Positions 24,586 through 37,249 of a stretch of 64,000 nt of DNA are shown here, in pieces (positions within the stretch are counted from its first letter, which is position 1; each line of letters starts with the position of its first letter). Source of the stretch: Pipra filicauda (lineage: Eukaryota; Chordata; Aves; Passeriformes; Pipridae); contig NW_024104619.1 of assembly GCF_003945595.2 (NCBI RefSeq), forward strand, positions 310,001-374,000, in the 5' to 3' direction. A program made the position numbers and the translations under genes. The notes under the pieces are model-generated. The model searched no databases and was not told the DNA's origin. It saw nothing but the letters and a program-made list of their open reading frames with translations.

Positions 24586-27500
24586 ACAGCCAGGCCCCCC
24601 TCCTGTGCCTTTCCTGTGAGATAATGAGAGATTTCACCCTCAAGGTTTCTCAGTTTCACACCTTTCATTATCCTTATAAATTAAAATTTCAAAAGGTATG
24701 GAGAGAATGTGTCACCCAACTACAACTGACTGTCAACAGCTTTAAGCTCTTTCAAACCCTCCATGTACTCCCTACTCAGTAGCCCATGATAAACAATAAA
24801 TTTGCATCCTGAAATTTCTTCTTTTCATCCATTTTAAGATTATTTTTTCAGCTACTTATACTCCTTTAGACTGCACTGCTGCTGTTTCATTGAAGATGAA
24901 GGGATCTGCCACTGTTTAATGTAAAAAAAATATACAAGTCAGGAAGACAGTGAGGAGAACTTATTAAAAGGAGAACTTGTTAAAAAATGCCACACCTTCC
25001 TATTCACCTCTGGGAAAGCTGCAGTCTGTTTTATGGCACTTTGTTCTTCTGTTTTCAAAGTTGTTTTGAGGACACATTGCACTGTGACAGCTCAAATCAA
25101 GTTGCATTCCTTGTACTCTGCCAAGAAGTATTAGAGAGGACAGTGAAATGTGACTCTAACAAGCTGAGAAAATGTCACGGTGAGACAGAGCTCAGGAGAT
25201 CACGCAAATATTCTCTCCAAAATTTAAAAAGCAATCTGCATAAAATGCACTTTCCCCCCAAGCTTAATTAAGTTTAGGACTTCTTTTCTGTTAACTGTTA
25301 ATTTTATTAATACTATAAAGAACAATATGTGACCGTACTGCCAGGAAATGAAATATATGGGATTTGAATCTTCTTCCTGTTGCTCTGTCTCAAGAATGAA
25401 ATGTTCCAAAATCCCACATGCTGAAAGCATTCTCATACATTAATATCCTATTTTTGAGTTCCGAGGAAGGAATACGAAGGCTTTTCCAGGTGTGTACAGC
25501 TCATATCTGCAATGCAACTAACTTGTGTGGAACAAAAGGGAAATATTTTCCTGAATAACATGGGACTTCTTGAATCTCAATGTAAAGAAGCAGTGTTGTA
25601 CATATTTCAAGAGTTTTTTTGATGTCTGTAATCTTGAAAATGTGTATAACTGTTAGTGTGTGTTGTGTGTGGTTCAGGAAAAGAGGTGAACACTCCAATG
25701 TGTAATTTAATTTCCATCTGGATCTAGAGCATATAAATAAATATTTCATTTAAGTAAATATTAAAATAAAACCCAAAAGCAATATAGAAGAGATAAAAGA
25801 GTTTTCCCTGAGATGGTTTTCAGATAGGTAGGTGAAAATATCTTTGGAAATTTTGGAAATGAAGATACTACATTTAATTTCATAGTAGTGTGTTAAAAAA
25901 TTACATATAATTAATGAATGTTTTCCTTGAGTTTTTTAACCTTTCCTACAGTTTATTTAAAAGACTTTAACAATTGCAGATATCACCATAAAACATAGGC
26001 GGGGTTGCTTGCATTAATTAGATTGTTATGGATTTATATTTATGCAACTTTCTTCACCTGTTAATGTTTCTGTGAAAAAGTCATGCTTGAGATGGTAGCA
26101 AATTAGCTTCAAATTGAACCTACACTGAATTTGTTAGCTGTTGGTGGATTTCCTAAGATCTGAGAGAAATAATCTGTGCTATTCCAGAGGTGAAGAATAA
26201 TTTGAGCCAGTAGAAAACTCTCTCCTGAGAGATGGCAAACCAACACATTCATCCTGGCAGCCTTGAGTCCATTTTATTGCTCCTATACATAACTAATGTT
26301 AATTAAGAAAACATCTTTTCTTTATAATCAGATTCATACCTATTTCAGGGGACAACTATGTTATATTGTTTTAATACATTAATGAATAACAATTTCCAAC
26401 TGAATTAACTTTATACCTCAAACCTAAAACTCAATAAAATACAGCTTTGAGTTGTCAAGTCAAAATTTTTCGGAAAACATTAGAGATACGTGGGTGTCAG
26501 AATATGGAGTAACCTAAGGAACGTCTTTAGACTTCATTACAGTACACAGATTGAAAATTCCCTGGAAAAATAAAACAATATACACATCTTTGTCTTCAAA
26601 ACTTTTTGAATCATGGCTGAAGAGTCCCTGAGGAAATTAGTGTCCTCTGTAGCTCAAATATTACAATTATAATATAATATAGCAAACTTGCTCCACCAGC
26701 AGTTTATGGAAAGATATCCTACTTGTTAAGCAGCTCGTGCTGTGGTTGTGTGGCACCCAGATCCAAACATACTGCAAAAATTAGCAGGTACATCTCAAAC
26801 AATAATGTATTTATATTGAAACATGTTATGAATTTAATTTGGGTACAATAATAAGAATTAAGTCTATATCAGCTAGAAAATCTGATATTTTGCTAAGATC
26901 AATTTTTTCAAAGAAAGATTCTTCTCTTTTAATCTTATGATTAACCTTAAGCATCTGAGTGAGTAGCACAGAAACCAACCATACCACCCACACCAGTAAA
27001 GACAAGCATATATAGTTTGCAGTTACCTCTATAACCTGAACTTACTGGAATATTAAAGCATCTTTTTTTATCTCTTCATGGAATAATAAATCTGTTGGTT
27101 TATTCCTTGCAGACTATATAAAGAGCACTAATCTAAAAAATCTCTTAATAGAAGTCAACAAAATAGGTAAAAAGTATTTTTCCTAAGAAAATAATCAGTA
27201 CTTGAAATATGAACCTAAAAACATGTCTAGACTATGTCTAGCTCAGTGAGACCCCCATTTTGTATATATATATACTGTCTTTGTAAATGTTCAGCAGTTG
27301 GAGCCCATTGTAAATATTCAGCCAGTTTTCCCCCAAAAATATCTCAGATATCAAGAACCTAGTTTCTAAGTGGGTTTACAACCCCAATTTGGCTTTTACA
27401 ATAGGATTCTATATTTAAAATAATTCTTCTATATAGTTCATACATGTGGTTAAAAATCTTCAATACTTTTCTTGACATTTGTTTAAAAGTTAACTGTTTC

Positions 27501-30500
27501 AACAATCTCTTGGATGATAAAGGGTAAAGGACTAGTTAACTGTATTCTTCATGACAAACTCCCCAAAGATTCCGAAATCATTTAAGGATTGTCATGTGTT
27601 CCTGTCTACTTTGAAACAGTCACAACAGATTGTAGTGTAAATAACTTCTATTTAACCATGTAATTCCTTGCACCTCACACACACAATTTCTTCTTTGACA
27701 CTAGAATTTCTCAATTTCACCTTTGATTTTGAAAATGAGATGATTTTACATCATGTAGGGTAAAAATAAAATACAAACAAATGTAAAGATCAAAGAGAAT
27801 TAAGCACTGACAGACTTCTCTTTCGATTGACATTTCTTTCAGTGACTTCAGAGAAGGCTGAGCTACTGACAAAAGGCCATCAAACCAGATGAGTTGAAAA
27901 AATATTAAAGAAGAATTTTTTTTCAAAAAGCTACTATTATTGTGGCTATTTCCATTCAATGGACATTTCATATTTGAAGTCCCTTTTGTGGGAAATAAAC
28001 AAGAAATTTATAGATTTTTATACAGTGGTTTTCCATTATATTTTAAGGGCCAAGGGCTGAACTGTTGAACAGAGTCTTTACTTGTTATAGTTACTCAGAT
28101 AGAGTAAAAACCTTCCACTTTAACTATATATAGTCCCTTATTTTTTACTTTCCATGTTTTTATAAATACAATGTTTGTATATCATACTGTATCCTATAAG
28201 AAAATCTTTTGGTATAATAATAATAAAAACTCTCTCAGAAAACAAATTGCAACTGCACATCAAATGCTATGCTTTTTCCCTACATAATATCTAATGTGGT
28301 CCCTAATTTATTTATATATTTAAATAACACAAATTGTGCTAAAATTTTACATTTTGTTTTTAACATGTATTCAAAAATATTATACTTACTTAGCTCTTTT
28401 CCAGCCTTTTCCAGGCTTTTGTGTATTTGTAGCTAAAAGAAAATTCTTTTCTGATGTGATGGTGATGAAAACTCATAAAGAGTGATATTCAATGTCTTGT
28501 CAATATAAAGATATTCCCTTGTTATTTTTAGTAAGTACAATTTCCCCTTATTAGCCTATTAATTAACCTACAGCTTCTACCAAGGGAAAAATTCTATTCA
28601 CTTCTCTTACTAGGGAGATAATTTTATCCACAATTTTCCAATGAGATCTTGAGAAATTTAGGGTAAAGATGAGTGGCAGCTAAAAGATATAGAAGATAAT
28701 GTAAAATTTCACGTATCATTAACTGATATATTAACATGTATAATTTATTTGATACATAGTTATCTTAATATACGCCACAGTTTTCTCTCTTAAAAATTAA
28801 TAACATTAATTTACATCTCCTCTTTTCTTCTCTCACACTTAAGAAACCATTATCTCTGAGAACAAACATTTTCTAGGCCAGTACTTAGGATGTTACCTTT
28901 TCATATTTTTAGGAGCTGTTAACAAGTAAAACCTAAAGTACACAGATCTACAAACCCAGGAATTTAGACAGTAAAAACTGGCCTCTTTTCTCCATTTTGT
29001 CCATATGAAACACACAAGTAAAAGGCAATACCGTCTGGAGAAAAAACTTTGCGCATGGTTAATTAGTTATGGAAAATGACTTAAAGTGACAATAATCGAG
29101 CTGTCATCTGCTGTCAGTGTAAGGGAATAGTTAATAATATATTCACCTTTTCTGTAGGCAGTTTAAGAAAGCTGGGGCCAGCTTTTCTACATGTTCAGAG
29201 AGGACAGATGCAAAGAATCATCTAAAATAGCTGTTCTGTACAAGCAAATAGTATGTTATACAGAATCTGATTCAAATATACAAAGAGAATAGGTCTTTAT
29301 TTTTCTTATGCAGTCCTAACCTCATGCATATCCAAGCTTTCATTACTGAGAATTCCTACAGCAAAAGAACATTAAAATTGAAGCCCAAGTCCATCTATTA
29401 AAAAAACTATTAGGTTTTAGTTAACTATCAGATACTTCATTAATTCCACATTATCACAGACCCTACACTATTCATGCATCCAGTCTTTTTTTTTTAAGAA
29501 AAGTAAGTATTAGTACATAAAAGCGTAAGGGATTCTAACTTCAAGAGTACATAGAGCAAAAAAATCTGAATGGCTTTGAAATTGCATTAAGATTCTCTCA
29601 TTTGACGCTTTCATGTAGACATTTTTATTAAGATCAAATTTCCTTAATGTGTTATGTTTCAGACACAAAGTCTCTGGTATTAAATAAACAATCAAATAAG
29701 TAAGAATTATTCTTTTTTATTTCAATAGTCTGATTTTTCTAAACCTTAGGGTGCATTATTTCATTCTTTGCTGGATTTTAAACTCTCTCATTTCTGACTG
29801 TGAAGATAAAAACATACAGGCATTATCACATTGTTCAAATAAAGGGATAACTTCAATAGTGTCTGAATGCTCTTAATATAATTTGACTTTCACTACATAA
29901 AACCCAATTTTTACCAAAGAGGATTACATTTCTTCTAATGTGCTTTTTGAATAGTAGAGGTTCACTGGTACCACAAAAAATGCATCCCTTAACTTTCAGT
30001 GTGTGAACAGTATCAGTTTCCTTTCAAAATGAGAGGCATCTTTGCAGTGAATTTAATTTAATTTTCAGTGATTTCCTATTTTCTGGGAGTTGAATACAGA
30101 TAGCTGTGTAACAAGCTTGCCAGTTGTCCTGCAGATATTGCAGTCATTAATCCCTGATCCCACAAATGCTGGAGAAAAACTCGTCAGCTGACACACCAAA
30201 GTGCCACACCTATGTAAAAAGAGATGGAGCAAACAGGTGATTGGAGGGCAAGGAAAATGATGAATTGCAGCAGGGATTTTCCAGACAATTAGTATTTTCT
30301 CTCCCTCCCCCTCCAGCTTCTCATGTTGCTCAGTTGCCACCTCTTTTGTCATAGTTAAATTAACACATTAGCAGAACAAAATCAGGAAAAGAATCCCTCT
30401 AACCAACTGTACTTGGTACTCAGTTGGAAAGGTAGAACAATTAGAAGTTTTAGAAACTTGTTTTATTTGTTTATACATACACTTACAGACGCATGCAAAG

Positions 30501-30674
30501 TATAGTACAGAAGATCCAGGTTATTTAATTGACACCTAACACACATTTGGGAAAAGGATGAAATGAAACTCTGAGAGATGTGAACAGTTTTATTCTGATG
30601 TTGCCTCCTTTGCACCCTTCTGTTGTCTGTTAAGATATTTTCCATGTATTTGGCAAGGGTGATTCATCAGACTG
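24586..30674. other. Element-free AT-rich non-coding DNA with possible conserved segments
   Basis: No mobile element or exon recognised in about 6 kb. A short (TA)n word lies at 27262-27274. The stretch 29026-29180 has few homopolymers and several factor-site-like words, including two GCTGTCA copies at 29100-29106 and 29110-29116, so it is a candidate conserved non-coding element. This is inference only. Open frames are all under 100 codons without motifs. Confidence 0.5.
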
Positions 30675-30711
30675 GTGTTTTTGTTTTTTGTTTTTCTTTT
30701 TTTTTTTTTTA
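30675..30711. repeat. T-rich homopolymer tract
   Basis: A T-rich run interrupted by single G and C bases, ending in 14 consecutive T's. On the minus strand it gives the poly-Lys stretch of a spurious open frame (30630-30857). It could be an old A-tail, but no retrocopy is recognisable beside it. Confidence 0.8.
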
Positions 30712-31008
30712 TTCTGTAGCATTGTACAAAAGCTGCTGATTTTTGGAAAATCTGCTAGAGCACATCCTGACTCACTCTTGGACTCAATGCAACACCTCCT
30801 ACATTTTCTGTACCGTATGAACTCATATGTCACATAAGAGGAACAACATGCTTTCATTTTTTTTAAAAAAAAAAACAGTTGTTTCTATTTCAGTTCTCAG
30901 TTCTTCTGATTTTTACAATAATTCTTTCTCTTTAATCCCAAAGAGTATCTTTCAGGACATTTAGTTTTTTTCAAAGAATAAGATGTACCTGATATTGATG
31001 GTTTTATT

Positions 31009-31036
31009 AAAAAAAAAAAAAAAGAAAAAAAAAGAA
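31009..31036. repeat. A-rich tract
   Basis: A run of 15 A's, then G, nine A's, then GAAG. It is a simple low-complexity tract, and the sequence on either side shows no retrocopy body that I can identify. Confidence 0.85.
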
Positions 31037-33957
31037 GCTGAAATGAATATTGCAGTTACTTTCTTGTATCCACAAAGATGCAACCTTTGTTCACTCTAAT
31101 TTCTGAACTGTTCCAAATTTCAAGGTTATGGTAGAGCAGCTCCTAAACATTAACAAGAAATTCCTTAAATCAGCTGCCTTGTATTCATCCCTAGTCCACA
31201 TTTGAGACAACCAGCTTTGATATCCCTGGGATGAGTTTCATCCCATCCATGGCAGCTTTTACACTTAGGACAATGAAATCTATCTCCACCAGAACTTCAA
31301 AGCAATAGACTCACTGTTGATCTCACCTGATTTTGTGTGTAAGAGGAGACAGTGAACACCTCGGTTGGTTACAGAGCATTCACTTGCAAAGATCATTAAC
31401 CTGCCCTGTTTTAATTACCTTAGGATGTAAATGACAATGCCCTTAAAACACCTTTCTCTTTGTCCTCTTCCCTTCCCACTCAATGAAATGAGACAAGATG
31501 AACATGTCAGACACTGAGGTAAAAATTGTTATTAATTTTTTTTCTCTCCTGAATACATTGACTAAAATGTTACTCTGCACAAAGTGAGAAAAGTTAGGTT
31601 CTTATTATCTCTATTTGTTAGAATATAATGAGAGCATCATCTTGTAATTTGCCATAATTTTTTTACCCTGATAATCAGTTACCTATAAGTCTACAAATGT
31701 ATAAATACATTTTATAGTGCAAATTTTTTCTGTTTCTTACCTCCAGATGACATTTACATCATGCATGACTGCTTCATTAAAGAAGACCTGTCTGTTGGTT
31801 TAGTCAGTTCCATTTAAGCTGTGCTGTAAAATTTCAGAAAAAGCTTTATTGACATGATCAAAACTCCTCATGGTTTGCTTTTATAGATTCCCTGAATAGA
31901 GCTAAACTTACAGAAATAAGTAATGTGGTTTTTTTAGTGGGTTTTTCTGTCATTGTCTTGTTATACTTTCATTTTTTATTTACATTCTTTTTATAGTTTC
32001 TCTTTTGCATGCATTTAGTCCCCTCAAGAGAAATACATCCTTTACCAATTATATTTGTAGTTTCTCTATAGTTTCTCTTAGTTGTCCTTGCTCACTATGA
32101 AATTATTCTCTTGTAGCATTTTCCACAACAAGCCCTTCACAATGTTCTTTACATCAGCAAAGCTAGTTTTGATATTCATTTAGACATTTTCCAACTTGTA
32201 CTTAATCTCATGAAGGTTTTGGATTGCCAGATTAAACAGTGTGATTTTTCAAGCCCTGTGCATGAAGAATTCCATTTTGCAATTCTTGCTACAATTCATC
32301 TATTATATAATTTTTATGGCATTATCTAAGATTTAATGTCACTCACTTTTTAACTTTCTACCTCAGACAGTGATTTCAATTCTCACTTCAGGAACACCAC
32401 CCTGTAGGATTCAGCAAAGTTTATCATATCCTCAAGTAAAAGATTTTTAATTGAATTTCACTATGTAAAATTTTCTGCCTCTAAAATATATTTCTTTTTC
32501 TGAAACATTTTTATAAAGTATCTTCAGATTGCAATTTGAGCAATCCAAAAAAAAGAAAGAAAGAAACAAATAAAACCAACTCCCATTTTGTTCAAGGTGT
32601 CTTACAATTTAGATGGTAAGTCCTTATAGTAGTTAAATAACAAAGCTCATTTTGTCAAAATGTGACATCTTTAACAGGGGAACAAACGTTTTAACTGAAA
32701 ATCTTAAACAGTTCTATAGTCTACTTTAGCAGGGAGGTTCAAGTCTTCATGTCTATATACATAACCAGTAGAAGAAATTTTAGATATTTTGAAAAGGTTT
32801 TCTGGAACTCTGTTAAGCTGACAATTCTTCTATTCATGAAGAAAGTAAAATGAGGAACAATTTAAATATCTACTGCACCCTCATGATCATATAAAGTGCC
32901 CGCCAATGATCCTACCACAGAAAACATAAGACAGTACATAATTTCCAGTCTCATTAATTACCGGGTTTAAGAATATATCTAGCTATTTGAGCAGATTAGA
33001 AACAACTTGTAAACATATTTTAATTTTGTAAACAATCCATATTTGCTATATAAATATTTCCCTCTCTCTTTTCTGGTAGGTTTTTCAATATAATCAAGTG
33101 TTTATTCGAGATTAAAATAGTATCTTGTCTGTTCTCCTAATTTTTTCTATCCAAAAGGAAAGCCCAGTTATGGAGAATGATATCTGAATGCCTAGACCTG
33201 GTATAATCAAGCAGTAGCAAGCACAGGAACATGAATTTTATTGAGATATGAACTCTGAAGCTTTATTACCAGCCAGTCATCACCGGTAGGTGATAAAATG
33301 CAAGTAACTCTAGTAAGTCAAGCAGATCTTAAATTTCATTTCGTCATGGTAGGGGATATCAGCATGGCTGCAGAAGGAAAGGGAGGATGAATCAGATGCA
33401 ATCCAGCCTCACTGATCTTTCAGCTATTCATGCAGACGGCCTCCTTTTGCATTTTGATTCTTGCTGTATTTCCTCTGGCCAAAGCATAAAGTTAAAAGAA
33501 ATTATTGCATACAAAGTAATGTAGCTTTAACATTATACAAGGTAATACACTGACTGCTTTTCAGCCTGAAAACTCTTCTTGTTCAGTGAAAAAGGGAGAC
33601 GCTGAACTGTTCACAAGGTTAATTGCCTCCCCCTCTTTGTCTCAGCATTGAGAAGGAAGGCCTAATTGCCTCACATACTAACTGCCCTGTGTGTTGAGAG
33701 CATTAGAAAGAAAAGGAGAGGCAAAATTATGTAGTGACAGGATTTGCTTCCCTAGGATCAAATAAGTTCCTGCATTATATTTACTATTGAAGTAGTCAAC
33801 TGATAGGTGATTTCAGGTGACTTAAATTCAATGTTGTACTGGGATAGAAACAAACAAACAAACAAATCAGGTGACACTGGTCATTGATTATTGCATCTGG
33901 TAATAGTGACCTGAGCCTTCAGAAGTCTGTATTTACCTGCTAGACAAACTGTCGTAA
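31037..33957. other. Element-free non-coding DNA ending at a CR1
   Basis: No transposon or exon recognised. An (AAAC)n microsatellite lies near the end (33848-33866). The stretch 33490-33740 is less AT-rich, has high word complexity and contains 'taattgcctc' twice (33620-33629 and 33663-33672). It reads like conserved regulatory DNA, but this is unproven. Confidence 0.5.
33848..33866. repeat. (AAAC)n microsatellite
   Basis: Four uninterrupted AAAC units plus a partial unit, about 90 bases before the CR1 insertion at 33958. Confidence 0.9.
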
Positions 33958-34599
33958 GTCATAGAATCATAGAATGACCTGGGTTGGAAGGGACCTTAAA
34001 GGTCGTCATGTTCCAACCCCCTTTCTGAGGGCAGAGACACCTTTCACTAGACCAGCTTGTTCAGAGTTCCATCCTGGCCCTGCTTGCAGGGATGGAGCAT
34101 CCACAGCTTCTCTGGGCAACCTGTTCTAGTGCCTTACCACCCTCAGAGGAAAGCATTTCTTCCTGATATCTAATCCAAACCTGCTCTCTTCTAGTTTAAA
34201 TCCATTCTCCCTTGACCTTGTAAAAAGAATCTCTCCAGCTTTCTTTTGGGCCTCCTTTAGATACTGGAAGGCTGCTAAGGGGTCTTCCTGGAGCCTTCCT
34301 TTCTCCGGTGTGAGCAACCCCATCTCTCCCAGCCTGTCTCCACAGGAAAGGGACTCCAGCCCTCTAAACAACTTGGCCGACTTCTCTGGAGGCCTCTTTA
34401 GCAGTTCCACTTCCTTCTTGTGTTGGGGGCCCAAAGCTGGACACAATAATCCAGGTGGGGTCTCACCAGAGCAGAATAGAGAGACAGAAACCTCTCTCTC
34501 ACTTGCTGCCCTCACTGCTTTGGATGTAGCCCAGGAGAAGGTTGGCTTTCTGGGCTGTAAGAGCATGTTACCAGGTCATGTTGAACTTTTCATCAACCA
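33958..34599 (-). mobile_element. CR1 LINE 3' end with part of ORF2, antisense
   Basis: One of the best-preserved CR1 3' ends. The plus strand begins with two clear reversed tail octamers ('atagaatcatagaatga'), then 'ggttggaagggaccttaaag', 'ctctgggcaacctgttctag', 'agatactggaaggctgct', 'ccagcctgtctccacagg', 'caggtggggtctcaccagag' and 'ggttggctttctgggctgta', ending 'catgttgaacttttcatcaa'. A minus-strand open frame (34126-34566, 146 codons) follows the residual C-terminal ORF2 sequence (for example '[12 protein letters not shown]') and is truncated at its 5' side. The truncation is abrupt and is followed by a short CR1 tail in the opposite orientation. Confidence 0.95.
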
Positions 34600-34623
34600 C
34601 TCTATGATTCTCTGATTCTGTGA
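34600..34623 (+). mobile_element. CR1 tail remnant in the opposite orientation
   Basis: The bases 'ctctatgattctctgattct' followed by 'gtga' are a CR1 3' tail written in sense on the plus strand. They abut the 5'-truncated end of the minus-strand CR1. The pair therefore has tail octamers pointing outward at both ends. It could be the last bases of an older plus-strand CR1 into which the minus-strand copy inserted, or a product of an aberrant insertion. Confidence 0.8.
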
Positions 34624-34665
34624 AATGCATCCTTTAGGGGATATCAGGATAAGTCATCCTGGGAA

Positions 34666-34666
<1 letters not shown>

Positions 34667-34696
<30 letters not shown>
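34667..34696. repeat. A30 homopolymer
   Basis: Thirty uninterrupted A's, 43 bases past the CR1 tail remnant. CR1 elements do not end in poly(A), so it is not explained by the neighbouring LINE. No retrocopy body or AATAAA signal is recognisable directly upstream. Confidence 0.95.
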
Positions 34697-34698
<2 letters not shown>

Positions 34699-36047
34699 AA
34701 GATAGCTCTTACCTCTGCATCTTTTCCTGAATAACCCAAGTTTTCCAGTTCAGTGGCAGAGCACACCACGTCACGTGTCAGCTCTGTAGCACACAGACTG
34801 CCCTCTGACCAAAGAAATGCTGACAACAGAGAACATGATGTAGGTTTCAATAGCTTACATAGAGGGTCATTGTTGATGTTTAGCTAAATATTTTTTCTTA
34901 TAACATTATACTATTTGGGGGGGTTGTTTGCTTTTTTATTTGTTTGTTGTTTCTTAAAAATACCATTCAGATGATAGGGGGGTGTGTGCAATTGATTAAA
35001 TTTATTTTGGATTCATGACTATTTAAAGTTTAAAAAAATTTTGAGACTTTTAAAGATTTTTTTATCTTTTTTTTTCACTAATTGTTCTTTCATTTTTTCC
35101 TTTAATCTGCCGTTTTCTTGACATTTGATGATAAACAGAAATACAACACTGCAGACATTTAATGGGCCTAACCTACTATAAGAACTAGTAGGTATTGGAA
35201 ATGTAACTAAACATTAGAAAAGAGATATACCATAGGTCCATTTTTTTAAGATAATTATGGCATTAAAAAGGTATAACATCTCTGGTTCTTTAATAAGCTA
35301 CATTATGGACATGAAATCAGTTAAAAGTTAGAGGCATCTGTAGGTATCTTATTGAAGTAATGATAATTTTCTTCATAAATCCAAAAGTTCTCCCATTTAG
35401 CTACACAAAATAAGTGACTTAATCCAACATAAAATGGGCAGTATTAGATAGTTAGAATAGATAGAAGATAATTTTATGTTACTGACTACTTATGGGTTTG
35501 GAGTACAAGCTATATGTATATGTGTGTATATATATGTGTGTGTGAACATACATATACATATATAATGATATGTGCTGTAGAAAATCTATGATTTAGCTGA
35601 GATGTGACTAAAATACTTTTTTGACTTTGGTAATGTATAACCATTTTCTGGAATCAGATGCACAATTTGGACTCTCAATTACATTTTCTTAGTAAGTAGA
35701 TTTCATTATAACTTAAAGAAAAATAGAAAGAAAAAGGTTTATCCTCATAAACAGTATCACAGATAGCTACAAATGTATAATGCCAATAAAAAAAGTCTCA
35801 TATATGTGGCTCAGTGAGCTGGGTTTTAAGATCCTTGGTTACAATAAATTATGACTTCACTTGTTTCAGCTCAGCTATTTTTTGTACTTAATGAAAATTT
35901 ATCATCAAATATTGTAAGAGATGATAAAATTTTAAGAGTCAGTAAAACAGTAGTATATGCAAGAGTAATAAAATTGTAAGTATATACATACAGAGATGGA
36001 TTAAAAACTGACACTGAGAACAGATTTAAGAGCATGCTGTCCTTACA
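34697..36047. other. AT-rich non-coding stretch
   Basis: No element or exon recognised except the TA/TG microsatellite listed separately. Several G and T runs lie at 34916-34985. Open frames are short and without motifs. Confidence 0.5.
35511..35575. repeat. Compound (TA/TG)n microsatellite
   Basis: Alternating pyrimidine-purine tract of TATATG, TGTGTG and CATATA words. It is imperfect, and probably length-variable. Confidence 0.85.
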
Positions 36048-36268
36048 ATCAGAATCACAAAATGGTTTGGGTCGGAAGATCATTTTGTTCCAACCCCTGT
36101 GCCACAGGAGGGACACTTCCCACTAGATCAGGTTTCTCAGAGTCCATCCAACCCACCCTTCAACACTTCCAGGGATAGGGCATCTACATCCTGTTCCAGT
36201 GCCTCACCATTCTCACAGTAAAGAATTTTTTTCTAATGTCTACTCTAAATTTACTCTCTTTCAACCAT
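36048..36268 (-). mobile_element. CR1 LINE 3' end, antisense
   Basis: The plus strand shows a decayed reversed tail 'cagaatcacaaaatgg', then 'tttgttccaacccctgtgcc', 'actagatcaggtttctcaga', 'aacacttccagggatagggc', 'ctgttccagtgcctcacc' and 'cacagtaaagaa'. The order is that of the antisense CR1 3' UTR, with a gap at the 'ctctgggcaac' segment. No coding sequence remains. Confidence 0.93.
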
Positions 36269-37249
36269 GAAAAACACTTCAAAAATGTAGGAATTGCTAC
36301 TAATAGCTATCACAAAGTTCTGTAACTAATGTGGTTGTATACACTGGTTTTCATCCTTAGCATCCTTCAGAAGCAGACCTTAGAGATGTAGATTTCTACT
36401 TCTGCCTCTGCCTGCCTCATCATTATCAATATAAACAAATAAAACCAGAGACCCTTCTTACAGCAAGAGCTTCAATAGGCTGGATGGTCTGTAATCCAGA
36501 AAAAAACTGTTTCTTTTTATTGGCTGAACTTGGCTAAGACATGCAGAGACAGAGCTTTAAAGGTAATGAGTTTAATTAACAAATTGGTTAAAGAAGCTTA
36601 AATATTCTTTGAACTTCATTCAGAGGAGAGAACTGAATTATGGTTTTATATTCTTTGTGACTGCTGCACTTGCTGAGCCTCACACACAGAGGTGGGTCTG
36701 TCTGAGTCAGGGTCCTCATGGAAGTGCCCTTCAGAAGGCAAGAGTTTAAATACTGTCAAAAATTTAGATGGCAGCTGATTTAAGGTCACTGCAGGGTGAC
36801 AGTTAAACTCAGTTTCTGATGTTCTAAATATAATACTTCTGTGCTTAAACTGGGAATTTGATCTCAAATACCAGCCTCAATAATTTGTTGGATTGTCATA
36901 GACAAAGAAGTCTCAATACAGGAAATTTATTTCCTTAATGACCAATTAAAATATTTTTTTTAATTACTGATGCAGCTTTTGAGTGGATTAAAAAAAATAA
37001 AAGAAAAAGACAACAAATAATTAAACCAATAAGGAAACACCTTTCCTTTCCATTTCCCAATCTTGACTCCTGCTAAATACCTCTCCTTTCTCTTTTCTTG
37101 GCTCAGATTATTTTATTTATGCCAGGGTTACACACAGTCTCTCCAAATCCCTTTGTTTAGTGTTCTTGTAGTGCAGAAGGCCATGATTAGCAATATTTTA
37201 TTTCTGCCACTCCCTGCTTTGTACTTGTTTTCCTTCACTGTTTTATTCT
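36269..37249. other. Non-coding stretch
   Basis: No element recognised. An A-rich patch lies at 36990-37030. The minus-strand open frame at 36646-36867 has no motif. Confidence 0.5.

Noticed and set aside
31190..31380. Moderately GC-rich stretch with the near-palindrome 'gggatgagtttcatccc'
   Set aside because: Could be an old unrecognised repeat, but I could match it to no family and see no larger structure.
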